Source: Bedellia somnulentella (taxonomy: Eukaryota; Arthropoda; Insecta; Lepidoptera; Bedelliidae). From it: a stretch of DNA of 64,000 nucleotides. Numbering within the stretch: the stretch's first letter is position 1; each line of letters opens with the position of its first letter. The stretch spans positions 1,612,001 through 1,676,000 of the forward strand of contig OY755198.1 of assembly GCA_963576735.1 (NCBI GenBank), read 5' to 3'. Below the pieces are notes generated by a model. That model did no database searches. It was not told the DNA's origin and worked only from the letters and a program-made list of their open reading frames with translations. The position numbers were made by a program, and so were the translations under genes. Of the stretch, positions 45,697 through 58,139 are shown piece by piece.

Positions 45697-47123
45697 TTTG
45701 AGTAGTTTTTTCATATTTTCTTTATTACAACCCGTATTTTTCCCCTCAAGAGGCTTGAGCTCTCCCCTGTTTAAGTTACTCTTCTGTTTACTACATTCAA
45801 TATTGCAAATAACGTTTGTAATGTGATATAATATTTTGTATGAAAATAACATGTATTTCTCTTTGTTTCAGTTTGTATCGACAATAAATTGTACTCAGCG
45901 TGAAAGCCGCGTAGGTAATATCATTAATACGAAAAAAAATACTGTACGAATAAGAGAATTAAACAAAAATATAGCAATGTTATGCTTATACATACATGTA
46001 GCGATAAGATTTTCTTTATTATCGCTAATCTATATGACTTGTCTTTTGTGTTTAAAATTATTTTTTTTCGCTATTTTTTGAACTGGCAATATTTTACATG
46101 GTTTAAAAAATTAAAAAAACAATATTTTATAAAATTCTTGGGATGCTTAACCATAAAATAAAATAAAATAATTGTTATAATTTTCTGTTAAAGTTATGGA
46201 GTTCCTAACAAAATTGCCAGTTCTAAAAATACCGTTATATTTTATTATTTTTCAGTTCAGCATATTTTATGGGTAGCGTAGTAAACACAGAATAAATACA
46301 ACCATTTTTCTATCTTATTACTTCATGGATCCTAATTAAGCAATAAATTATATGTTACTGTTTTCGTCTTTATATTATGTACAAGTTTGGTGCATAAATA
46401 TATTCAGTAACAGAGGTTCCTAAAAAAAACTTAAAAATTATTTTTTTGTCTTAACTCTTTAACTGTCCTTGCATTTCATGTAATGCACTGAAAAGCTGGC
46501 TTGATACGTTAATGCATGACAAATAATGCACCAGTGTATTGATCTAGATTCTGGGAATGATTATGGGACATCTAGTGCTGGGAAAGTAAAATAGCCATGG
46601 GACAGTTAAATGTTAACAAGCTTAAAAGTAAAATATTTCTTAACCCTTAGCTAAGGTGGCCATTGAAAGCGACATATAAAGAAAATACGTATTTATAGTG
46701 GTTAGGTTATCTCTGTTACTTAATATATCTATGGTATAATGTATAAGCGTTTTTAAAATTAATCCTAATTTCGTTGTGACGTCTTAGATTTTCTGCCAAT
46801 ATCAATTTTGTAAGCGTAACTTATTAGTTTTCAAATACTGCCACTGATAAAGACTGCAACCTTTAAGGCTTTTTGGTATATTTTTTGGCTCTTAATTACT
46901 AATTATAATTGCTGCTTTGTAAAGACCATTTTTCATGTATCCAATTGGGACTCAAAGTTTTAAAAATGCCAACGGTTCACAGTTAGGGTCATTTTTCAAA
47001 TAATCAAATAAATACCTTTCGGTTTCTTTTACGCACTGAATTTTAGTGGGATGTGGTTCTGAAGATTGTAGGTTTATATTTATAAAGAATTGTTTAAATA
47101 TTTCCAAATGAATATACATGACA

Positions 47124-47188
47124 TAACATAAACATAAACGTTCACGCCGAATATCCCCGAAGGGGTTGGCAGAGGCACTAATACTACG
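47124..47188 (-). mobile_element. SINE family T tail fragment
   Basis: Tail complement 'AACATAAACGTTCACGCC' and about 45 bases of body only. Confidence 0.7.
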
Positions 47189-50100
47189 GTAATAATAATA
47201 ATAAGAATATACATGAAGATTAAAAAAAAACAATTAGGAAAGCCCTATATAAAACTAAAAGTATATATTGTATTCTTAGGCCTAACGCTTATATACTCAA
47301 AATTTCCTAAGAAAAAACTAAATATTAAAAAAGCAGTAGTTTTTGAAATAAGAGTCAAAAATATACAAAAAAGTAAATTTTAACACAACATAAGCACACC
47401 ATTGTACAACATTTTAGACGTTTGAGCAAATATCGTACAATATGTTTAACCTAGTAAGCGATGGATATTGTATAACTGAAGTTTAATTTTATATTCGGCT
47501 AAGACACTGTTGATTATTTTTTAATTTAATTAAGCAATTCAAAAGTTTACTTAAAACGATTTTTTTCGCACACGATTTAAAATTTAGGATTTAGTATTCA
47601 CATATGAAAATGATTTTATAATGATATTAAAATAGGGAATTTTCACTTGTCCTAAAAGATGTGAGCAATTTTTACTGTTTCTTTCTATCTCTATTATTAA
47701 CTTGCCTAAACTCAACTATAATTCACATTTTTCTTTTTCTTTACTCTGATTAAAAGTCGATTTCGTAAAAAAATAATATTATTATTGTTGCTAACAAATG
47801 AAATATCATTTTTAATATTATGATGTGTCTATAATCTAAGCCTTTTTACTCAAAGGCCTTTAGGCTTTAAAGGATATGATAGGCTCAGGCCTTGGTATCA
47901 CGAGGTGGAAGGATGGCTGAATGAAAGTCATTTAAGGCCTATTTTCATAAGTTTATATATTCCTTTTTTATTGCGGTTGCCAAATCCACCATTGGTTATG
48001 GTTCACAATCACTTATGACTTTATGGGTATATCTTATTCTTAGAAAAATATTAAGGAATAATCATTTCGTACTTCAATAGCAGTAAAATACAAATTAATG
48101 AACTAGTAGAATAAATATTTTCTTGAACTATGGACACTCTGCAACTTTTTTAGTTACGTCTTTATTTCTTAGCAATTTCCACCAATTCTTGTTGTAATAA
48201 ATAAGATAATATTTCTTATAGTCCAAATTAAATTTATGTTATATATTGGTATGGAAAGAAAGGGATGAAAGAGACTTGCTAGTTCTCTTTCGCATCTCTA
48301 AGAATAGAGTGAGAAAGAAGAAGGAAGTACATGGCTTATATATCAAGACTGCCATGTCGTATCCATTCAAATGAGTCCTTAGATTTCGAAGATAATAAAT
48401 ATAATTTAATATAAATATCCAAATAGTCGATTTAGCTGCGAATTGTGAGAAATAACGTTTAAATAGAAGACAAACTTAATCTACTAAATAAGCATCAGGG
48501 CTGCCAAATGTATGACTTATGTATGTATATTTTGGGCTCCGAACCAAAATGAGATGATATCAAAAGACAGCCCTGATTTGATTTGTTCATATAAGAAACA
48601 TTAAGTTAATATTTTAAAGTTTAATTTGACTAATTTGCTCAACATTGTTGTGGAAGAGTTGTACTGGGTACTGTTTCTAAAATTAAAATAAAATCTTTGT
48701 ATAAACATTGAGTTATTATTAAATTTGATAACTCATGTGTATCTACCATTGCTGCAAGATTTAAAACAGTTGTCGGTGTCCACACTTTTAAGTATGTTTG
48801 AGCACATTTGATTATGTTCAAACACATTTCAGTAGGTTCAATTTCTAATGAATAAATTTTGACTATGACCTAGCCTAAATATTCGAGTATAGGTATATTT
48901 TGATTAAGTGTTTTTCTTTTGAGTAAATTCACTTAGAACTATTAATATCAAGCACTAATGAATAAGTTGGAACGCACGTGACTAAGTTAGCTAAGTGTAA
49001 ACATATATCTAAGTTTGACCACTTATCATTAAATATAAAAGCTATTGAGTAAAATGTATAAGTGTAGTCGATTTTGACTCTTTTTGATTAGTTTAAAAGC
49101 TTGCAATTGAGTCTAAAGTATTGTGAGCACGTAAAAATGTGAGAATAGTGTTTTAGCAGCAATTTGAAATTAATTTAATACTCGCACAGAGGCAGTACTA
49201 CAGACAGACAACTCGACAACTCTTGGTGTGGACTTTTGCTTTTTTTTTAATAAGTTAAACAAAAATATCTAGCGCGAGTTAAGTTATTTTAGTGACAGTG
49301 TGCTAAAAGTACTATAAAATATATCTAATTTTAAGTTCGTCGTAAGTCATAAATGATAGGGGGCATTTTTGTGGTAAATAAAGGAAATAATGTAAAAAAA
49401 TTGTCGTTTCAAAGCATTTAAAGTCTATTTTTGGAGAGTGAGATAAATCAATGAATATAAAACACCATAGGATTCTTCCAGAAATTCGGCTGCGTTTTCG
49501 TATATGCCCAAGTTTGCGTGTTAGTCATTAGATAGATAATATAACAAGGATCGTGGTAAGCTGTTTGAGAAAAGGATAATATTTTTTTTTGGTTCTACGT
49601 CCGACTATGTCATTTTTTTTGTAGTTTAGTAAAAATTTTAGTGTCAAGCTTAGATCGCTTCTATAGTTCCTATATGACAGGTTAATGTTTTTTTAAAAAA
49701 TATAAGTTACCCGAATTAAAATCCGCGATATATTTTCTTAGTGCCGTCCTTTCTTGATATTGAAACCTTACAGTTATACTCTAAAAATAATGACGAGGCG
49801 ATCATAAGCTTTTCTAACGACACTTTGGTCTTTGGCTGACGAATTGTTGCTTGCAGCAAAATTTGTAGCGTTCCTGACCTTTTTTATATTGTTAAGTTTT
49901 ATCATTATCTTTTTTTAATCGTTGCTAAAAAAAAACTTCACTTAAGTATGTACGCCAAAGGTGACTTCTGCTGAAGCGTATAGGGGTTATGTCAATGAAA
50001 AAAAAAACAAAAAAAAATGTCTTGCTATGTATAGTTTGTAAGTAAATAAGATTTAGGAAGTAGAATGAGTGAACACTATTTTTTCAGTGAAATATAACAA

Positions 50101-50514
50101 ATTGTTGATTTTGTCCTATTTTTTTTCATTTTATATCGTGGAGTAAAAAATGATAAAAAAAATTGGTTGTTGTAATATAGTGTTAAAACGTTGTAATGTT
50201 AGTCATTTACTTAAAAATAGGATTTTCTTGATAAACGAAATAAGGATGATTTTTGTAAAGCTTGGCGTGTGCTAGGACAGTGATCTTTCACAACAGGAAC
50301 GGAAGTAAAACGAGATTTGGTTAAAAATCGAATGAAATATTCAGCAATATGTAAAAAGAGGTAATAAAATAGTTGAAATGTAGTTCTTTGCTGTCTTAGC
50401 GCAGGCTCCCGTGGCTGTAAGTTATACAATATATACATATTATTATATTGATTAAATAAATTAATAATAAAAACCATGTTTTGTTTTATTGTTATCCTTA
50501 GATAAGGACCTACC

Positions 50515-50582
50515 TATCTTTGTACAAAGTGGCGATCGATAGTCTCTCCCTACCAATGGGAACTAATGTCGTGAGTATATAT
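50515..50582 (+). mobile_element. RTE LINE 3' end fragment
   Basis: 'ACAAAGTGGCGATCGATAGT' and '...GTCGTGAGTATAT' match 3343-3400 of the full element. Confidence 0.72.
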
Positions 50583-50747
50583 TACTTGTAAAAACCTTGC
50601 GGAGCTCTTCAACGAATAAACATTGAATACATTTATTTAATCTGATGAGTGTTTTTAACCCGTCATCTAAAAATCTTTTATCTCTGAAGTTAGGATGATT
50701 GGCAATGGCACTGCGGCTACCTCGCCCCACAACATATCATATCATAA

Positions 50748-51105
50748 CATAACATAAACGTTCACGCCGAATATCCCCGAAGGGGTTGGCAGAGGTACTA
50801 ATACTTCCGAACATCACGTGACTTTATCACCTGGTGTTCAGAGTACCCACGTTTTGCATGGACAGTGTACTCACGTGATAGGGGGCAGGCCTATCGCCGT
50901 TTTGTACGAATACACTGTCACTTGACTAAGTACAACTCAGTCATGTGGGTTTCCTCACGATGTTTTCCCGCACCGTTAACAACCATGATAAATTAACCAC
51001 ACATATGTCTTAAAAAAAAACAAATTGTTGTAGGCCCGACCCGGGATTTGAACACTAGTCGCTTGCACGTTAACCGGTGTTCTACCCATTGAGCTATCAA
51101 GTCGT
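50748..51105 (-). mobile_element. SINE family T, full length
   Basis: Tail, body and the same tRNA head as at 3939. It seems to split an older family R SINE, whose remainder is at 51115-51212. Confidence 0.84.
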
Positions 51106-51263
51106 CGTCCCACAAATATTTAAAAGGCCCCAATACCCTACGTCATATCGTATGGCATCCGCGGTATGAAATGCGTTGATGCTATTTTAAGCCTAAACTA
51201 CACAGCAAGATAAGGTCTAGGCAGGAATACAGAATTATATTGGATACAGGTGCAACAGTGTTT

Positions 51264-51496
51264 GCTGTGTAGTGTCTTAGAATAGCACTACCCCATTTCT
51301 TCCAGTGGGTAAGAGGCGACTAACGGTTTTGGGGCTTTTGAGGAATTTTTGGGCGATGCGGTTGGAGACCCATCACCAACAACCTTTATTTCATCATCTT
51401 TTCCCAACACAACTTCCAAAAGTGGCTAAGGAATTTCTGATTCCTTAGCTCTGGCTACCCTTTCTAGGGATTTATAGCCGTGAGTATATGTATGTA
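51264..51496 (+). mobile_element. SINE family R
   Basis: Nearly full-length, with a small deletion in the head ('GTGTCTTAGAATAGC'). Confidence 0.83.
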
Positions 51497-52857
51497 CACG
51501 TGGAACAGGTCATATACTCACGGCCAAAAATCCCAAAATTATTAACAAAATAATTTTTAAAATCGGATTCATTACAGATTAACAAACAAACACATAGATA
51601 TACCTACTAATCCATTAGTTCCCATTAGGGTAGGTACAGATTGCAATGATATTTTTTTTAAAACCTACAAATAATTGTCGTAATGCTGGTAAGGGGGAAA
51701 ATATCGAAAGAATGACCACATATGCGGCTTCAGCATTACGCTTAGCGAACTTAGCTCATTATACGTGTGTCGAGCTCCTGTGAGTAAAGGTGTGTGAGCC
51801 TGAGCTATATCAGATAAAGAGAGGAAAGAACCAGTGAGCAAGAGGAAGGTTTCTGTCTCATGACACTTTTTGATGGTACCTGTTGACTTTAAGGCTGCGT
51901 TCGAAAAGAGTACACATATTATTACTTTTTATATTATTCGATTATACTGCAAGAATTGGCCTAGACCTCGTTTTTAAAACATACCCTTTTTACATTTTAA
52001 ATTGATAGAAGACATCAAACTAAACAACTTTGCCTATGGAATGCTTATCTTAAATATTGTAATTTTCAAAATAAATAATACATAAAAAGTGAAATAAAAA
52101 AAACATCTGGTTAAATCACAACTTTGACTATGAACACTATAGACAGAGTCCTAATGCAACGGGAGAGTACCTCTTTTAGATAGCAATATTTTTCCCTGTA
52201 ATGTTGCGATCACTAGAAAACAATTACCCCAAAATACTATAATAACCATTCTAAAAGCTACTTTTTAATTTAAAATTGATTACGTCAATTTATTGTTTAA
52301 TTAAAGGTTTACTGTTTACTATATTATTTCCTGCAATCATATAATTATACATACTTGCTCCTAGTATTATACAATCTTTTTTGTTTAATTTTACCATTTA
52401 TACTGATGTTTAATACACCGTGAAATCTAAAGCATTGTACTAACTATAAGGGATGAATCTTCCCATGATTACGAATAAATTTTTGTACGGGACTAACTTT
52501 GTTACTGGACAAAAAAAAACAGCTGTTCCATAAGTGCAAGTTATGTAAATATCATACGGGTCATCATGGGTATAGTGGGGTCTATGTTTGTATTTTGAAA
52601 AATAAAAGACAGCACTATTTTGTACATGAGTTTTATTGCATTATTTTCTATTGACCTTTTAACAAAATCAGTTTCGTGTGAAAAATTCGAATTCATTCGT
52701 CTATTTCAGTCACATTTTTCAAAAGATGATGTATTCGTACATCTAAGTATTTTAAAGCTATAACCTTTATTAACAGCACAAGGTGGTCGTTTAATGTCGG
52801 AAATATTCTTTTACCTAAATTCTTTTTCAAAACAACTGCGACCATTTGAGCCAAAGC

Positions 52858-52984
52858 TTAGTCTTTGGACAAAAACGAGGTGCCTTTCAATTTTATAGTA
52901 TGCCTCAAAACTTTGGTTGATTTCCAATTGCATCTTCCAGTGGCCGCAATCCATTTTTCTCGTAGATTCGGGTCTTTAGGAAAA
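52858..52984 (-). pseudogene. THAP-domain second exon, broken
   Basis: After acceptor 'CATTACAG' the frame continues 'FPKDPNLREKWIAATGRCNW', the THAP signature (FPxDxxLRxxWxxxxxRxxW). The reading then loses similarity before the expected final Cys and His and stops at 52858, so the zinc finger is incomplete. Confidence 0.6.
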
Positions 52985-53351
52985 CTGTAATGAATATGAA
53001 GAAATTAAATAAATATAACAAATTTATTACTTACTAATTCCGTAGATAACAATTGGAAATCATTCAGCGTCGCTATAGCGCGACGAAATTCATAATATAC
53101 TCACTCATTAACATCAGTTTACTAATTTGAAAATGTTACCCTAACGACAGAGTAGGATGAAAACGTGAATTATGGCAACACTGAGATACTGCATATTTTT
53201 AGGTTATACTATTAAAAAATTGCTCAAAATTACTAAAGAAAATGCTAGTAATCTAGTTCAACGTAATTAACATTTGAATCACTTATTTTCTGATCGCGCA
53301 ATGTATTTATTATGTATTTATCTGTAGAAAAACAATAAAAAACTCACTCAC

Positions 53352-53422
53352 TTGTGGAAAGTCAATCCTTCGATGTGTTTTTCGCTGCGGCTTCCGCAGC
53401 CAAGCACGCTACACCCAACCAT
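53352..53422 (-). CDS. THAP-domain first exon (transposon-borne)
   Basis: The - strand ATG at 53422 gives 'MVGCSVLGCGSRSEKH' and 'IEGLTFH' before donor GTGAGT. The start CSVLGC fits the CxxxxC half of a C2CH THAP zinc finger with 'TFH' in the usual place. Confidence 0.6.
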
Positions 53423-53882
53423 ACCTCACTAAATGATAACTTAACTAATGGAGTCTCTTTTGTCACAATAACAATATACAAATGAATAAAATCTTTCTCA
53501 AAATCAAAAGAAAACCAAAATCGCTCACAAGTCGACGCTTTGTTTGTCACAATTTAAAAGTGTGACATCAACAAAACGGGTTACGCGATAGAGATGACAA
53601 TAAAGATTTGTGTCTCTTTTTAACATATAAGAACTTTTCTTAATAAGGGCTTCTCTTTTTAAAATGGATGACGTAACATCGCTCTGTCTATAGTGTTCAT
53701 AGTCAAAGTTAGATAAGCATTCCATATGCAAAGATGTTTAGTTTGATGTCTTTTATCAATTTAAAATATAAAAAGGGTATGTTTTAAAAACGTGGTCGAC
53801 CCAATTTGTAGTTTGGACCGAAAACAAAATATAAAAGCTACAGCTTCATGTTTAGTATTTCTGCAGAAATTTACGACGTTCA

Positions 53883-53975
53883 AGGCCGAGTGGATAGGTG
53901 ACTCGCTTCTTGGTCCGGAAGTCTCGGTTCGATCCCCGCTGGCAGCGACATATTTAAATCTATGATTCAGAATGA
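53883..53975 (+). mobile_element. tRNA-headed SINE fragment (family C)
   Basis: 'AAGGCCGAGTGGATAGG' and 'GGTTCGATCCCCGCTGGCAG' are similar to the complement at 3479-3561. A tRNA-like head without an identified body. Confidence 0.55.
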
Positions 53976-54517
53976 GTAAACCCTTAACTTTTTTAGAGCA
54001 GAATATTTGTTTTTTGCTTATTATCCACTCGTGAAAATGTTACTACTCCTGCTTGCCACAGCAAAATGTCTTGTATATATATTTTGCAATATTTAACGCT
54101 ATTGTAGGAAACTGAGAGAGAAGAAAAAGAAGCTATATTCAGTTTTTTTTTAAATATAAGTAGATTGTGGAATATTATTTAAAAATAATGTCCAACAGTT
54201 GTGGTGGCGCTGAAGCATAGAGAACTTAGCTAAATAGAGAAGAAACGAAGAATGGCAATATAAATATAAACGAATATGAGAACACATGGTGATTTTTGAC
54301 GTTCGTTTCATCGAATAGAAAGCGCCAATATTAATATTTTCCATACATTTCAAAATGTCAAAATTCGAATATTTGTTGCGCACGAGGGAGAGATAGAAAT
54401 AATTTTAATATAGCTAGAACTTCTACTACTTCTACCGTAGAAGAGATAAGTATGCCAATTATCGTTCTCCGCGTAGACGTAGAAGAGAAGACCTTTCAGT
54501 GGATTTCAACTGACTAA

Positions 54518-56435
54518 AGGCCAGTTTTTTGATCCCGAGTTAAAAATATAACCATTTGTTACATTGACTATAGTTAAATGACTAACCAGTAGTTAAATCG
54601 TAAATCCATTTTGGTTCGATATTTGACCATTAGTTACTCTAACCACGGGTCAAAAAATGCTTTTGCTGATATGTAACTAATACCCAAGAAACACGTCGAA
54701 GCCGCATATCAGCCAAATCAAGGCATTGCTGTATCCTTTAAGCATTTTGAACTGGTTGTGTAAAAGGCATATATACGGCTATACGGCTACTATACGGCTT
54801 ATTTGGGCACAAATTTTACGGCTTTAGAACGTACATTGGCATTTGCATGAGTAAATTACGGCTAACGGCCGTAAAAAAACATTATATTGGACAATGAAAA
54901 GGCGAATGGCCGTAAAAGAGCATTTTTTGCTTCAAACAAAATGCCAAAGGCCGCAAAAAAGCACTACTGTTGTCAAAATACGGGCCAACGGCATTAGAAA
55001 AGACTCATAATGGTCATTCAAAGGGCCAATAGCATTGTATCTGTCAAATATACGGCCAACGGCATGAAACTATTTTTACAGTGTCATTGCAAAATTATCT
55101 CTAACGCCACGGCAAAGGTGATATTATCAATTAAACGTGATTCATTTATGTCAATGAATGAACGACGATGGCAGTGAGAGTGAAGTGACTTGACAACCAT
55201 ATTTATTTTATAAAAATATAAATTATAAAGTGTTAGTATTAGTTTAACTATAATTCTGTGCTTAAATTACTGCGCTTTTATTTTTACTGTGAATGTCTGT
55301 ATAGTTTCCATTGAAAATTTTCACGCGCCTTCGATTTATTGTAGTTTTTGAGGAAAAAATGTGTGAAATGATAAAATAATTGTACATTCCGAGCATAATT
55401 TGAGTTTTGTTGGCTTATTATTAGTAGTTATAGTTGTTTGAGGAGTTTAGATTGAAGTGCCAGCATAACACAAAGGATTATTTCTCTTAGAGGAAATAGA
55501 TTAGAATGTTGATCTTTATGCATAATAAAATATTAACGAAATGGTGCCACCATTATTACAATTTGGAGATCCTTGAAGTTGAAAAAAAACCCTCGCTTTC
55601 CAAATAATATGTGATTTGTGAATATTATAAAGGTATTAAAAAAATATATGATTTATATGTTGTTGAATTCCTTTTTCATACTATTTTTCTGTTAAAACTT
55701 TATCCTTTTTTTTTCTTTTCTTAATGGAAACTTTATATTTAGTAATATCCCTCTCCAATCAGGGACCATTCATACTTTTTTTAGTTAGCACAAACACATT
55801 TAAGTCAGATTTTAAAAAAACATGATAGGTAACATCGTACGGAACCCTCTTCACGCGAATTCAACTCGCACTTGTTTTTTTTAGAGAAATAATAAGATAA
55901 CCTCAAATATTTTCCTTCTCATGGCTGCCTAATGGTTGACAAATGCATCAAAATGGATGCAAATACGGCTTGAGGCCTTAAAATAAGCCAAGTATATCTG
56001 GTTGATTTGCTGTTAGCCGTTCAAACAACACACAGTTGACCTTTGAAATGCTTGCCGTAAATTGGCATCCTGTCGTGCTAATGTACGGCTTTAGACATTT
56101 ATTATGTATATCTTCATGAGTTTACGCGGCTTTTGGCATGATATTACGACAGATTAATGCCACTTTACGGCCAATGGCACTTGAATCCACTCAGAGCCGC
56201 AAAACTGGATTGGATTATTCCAATATCTGACCGCTATGCGGCTTTAGAGCGTTAGAATGATTTTGGAGTGCCAATATAAAGCCTTAAGACGTGTGGCAAA
56301 CTTATATACGAGCTTTTACGGGCTTTAAGCTCTGCATAGGTATAGAAAAAGATAGTTAGAGGGCTTTTCGTGTTACTTGGGTAGTTACGGTATTTAACAA
56401 ATTGTTGAGTTAACCACGGATCAAAAAACTGGCCC
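54518..56435. mobile_element. Outer inverted-repeat element, Harbinger/ISL2EU-like ends
   Basis: Ends 'GGCCAGTTTTTTGATCC' and complement, flanked by TAA on each side (54515-54517, 56436-56438). It contains a second element at 54681-56383. The 'ACCACGG' next to the right end recurs at 54650, an extra inner copy of the end. Confidence 0.7.
54681..56383. mobile_element. Inner 1.7-kb element with many TACGGC/GCCGTA motifs
   Basis: Ends 'TACCCAAGAAACACG' and complement 'CGTGTTACTTGGGTA'. The outer 400-500 bases at each end carry well over a dozen 'ACGGC' or 'GCCGT' words in both orientations, often as 'ACGGCCAACGGC' or 'TACGGCTTTAG'. The centre (55.1-55.9 kb) lacks them and is non-coding. Superfamily unknown. 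Confidence 0.7.
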
Positions 56436-56849
56436 TAAGAGGAAGCAAATGTATGACCAACAAATGACAGAACATTGAATCAACCAATCACGGTAAAAAG
56501 ATAAAAAATATTTATTTCAAAATAAAAAAAATTGTTCTCTATTTTTTGAACGTCACAAACTTACGTAATAGTTAAATCTTACTCTACTGACTCTACTTCG
56601 GTTTCGGAAGGTGTATTGTTGCGAGAAGAACCCGTAAGAAACTCAGCAACACACATCTTTTCTTAGTCATATTACAATATTGGTGTATGTCTGGAAATAT
56701 CCTGAATAGAGCCCTGGTAACACCAAGCAGTTTCATCTATCTTAGAATCATTTAAACCATAGAGTAAAGTAATACACTGGATTTAAACTCACATAAGCTT
56801 TTAAATGAAGACTGCGTTTTATAATTACTTTGAATTTCTTTTCTGTTAG

Positions 56850-57862
56850 ATTCAAAATGTCATCAGGTACTTTATTATAAAATTTTACACATAAACCCAT
56901 AAAAGATGTATTTGTTTTTGACAATCTGTACTTTTGAATTGAAATTTTATTATTATCTCTAAGACTTCTAATATGTCTGTCACAGTTATTGGAAAATGCT
57001 TTATTTTTTTTCTTACATACATGATGTTTTCATATATATATTGACAAGGCAGTGTCATTATATTTATGGTTTTAAACAATTCTCTAAGGGAATCTCGTGA
57101 ACCTAAATTATAAATAGCTCTTATTGCTCTTTTCTGTAGAATAAATATGGACCCAACATCAGCAGCTCTGCCCCAGAGTAAAATGCCATAAGATATGATG
57201 CTATGAAAGTAACTATAGTAAACTAAACGAGCGGTCTGTACATCAGTTAAATGTTCTTATTTTTCTAACGGCATAGGCAGCACTGCTTAGCCAGCCAGCT
57301 AGCGAGCTAATGTGGGGTCCCCATTGGAGCTTTGAGTGAGATGTAGATGATGTATCCCTAAGAAAACTGCGCTATCCGTAAATGCAAATTTTTTATTATT
57401 TAATGTAATTTCATTATCAACACTTTTAACATTTGGTAATGCAAATTTAATACATTTTGTTTTTTGGCATTTAGTACAAGACAAGAAGAGACAAGAAGCA
57501 AACCATGTTTGAATTTGGGAAACTGCATTATTTACATCGTCAATATTTTTCTAATTCCTTTTAACGTCAAAAAATGAAGATGTATCATCAGCAAATAATA
57601 ATATTTCAGACCTTTTCTCGACCATGAACGGCAAATCATTAATTTATACTAGAAACAAAAATGGGCCTAATATAGATCCCTGTGGAACACCCATTTTTAC
57701 GTGAGTTCCAGATGATTTCATTTTATCGATTTGCACTTTTTGTATTCGATCTGAGAAGTAGGACTTTATTAATTTAAGTGCGTCACCTTCGATGCCATAA
57801 TGTCCCAATTTTATGAATAAAATATTATGATCTGAGGGTGTAGGGACAACGTATGTAGACAA
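56850..57862 (-). mobile_element. Jockey-like LINE reverse transcriptase remnant
   Basis: Several - strand frames read 'VGVPQGSILGP'-type sequence ('MGVPQGSILGPFLFL'), 'LLFADDTSSFF' (the catalytic FADD), 'TVFLG'-type 'SAVFLGIH' and 'YFHSIISYGILLWG'. These are the ordered RT and thumb motifs of Jockey LINEs. Frameshifts and stops break it; neither end is seen. Confidence 0.78.
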
Positions 57863-57982
57863 TTAGTTTTTAGCGGAATTTATTCAGTAATTTTTGTACT
57901 GAACTACGTTTGGTTTCCGGTCCATTTACTTAAGTCCTCTATACGCGGTAGCAACTGAAAATAAACTTTATGTGTGAGGTAA

Positions 57983-58132
57983 ATGATAAATTCCTCAGCC
58001 ACTTTTGGAAGTTGTGTGGGGAAAGGATGGTGAAATAAAGGTGTTGGTGATGGGTCTCCAACCGCATCGCCCAAAAATCCCTCAAAAGCCCCAAAACCGT
58101 TAGTTGCCTCTTACGTACACCCAGTACTACAC
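57983..58132 (-). mobile_element. SINE family R without its 3' tail
   Basis: It keeps the middle and a shortened head, yet is flanked by a perfect TAAATGATAAATT duplication. The tail is absent although the insertion is bounded. Confidence 0.75.
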
Positions 58133-58139
58133 AGTAAAT

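Larger units (their letters stand above)
44375..50480 (+). other. Probable LARP1 3' UTR and spacer
   Basis: Low-complexity, AT-rich DNA. TEs are dense to about 45.7 kb and sparse from 46 to 50.4 kb (one SINE-T tail at 47124). AATAAA-type signals lie at 44657, 44709 and 50455-50475. The low TE load of the second half may mean a long transcribed UTR; no second gene is visible. Confidence 0.4.
51955..53805 (-). mobile_element. 1.85-kb inverted-repeat element with THAP-domain exons (P-element-like)
   Basis: The ends share 'CGTTTTTAAAACATACCC', then 'GACATCAAACTAAACA' and 'TGGAATGCTTATCT', then 'ACTTTGACTATGAACACTAT', as inverted copies about 130 bp long. The left arm has a 67-bp insertion. Inside, on the - strand, two exons encode a THAP-type zinc finger, so this is probably a P-element-like transposon or a THAP gene caught by one. 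No transposase catalytic core is seen. Confidence 0.65.
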
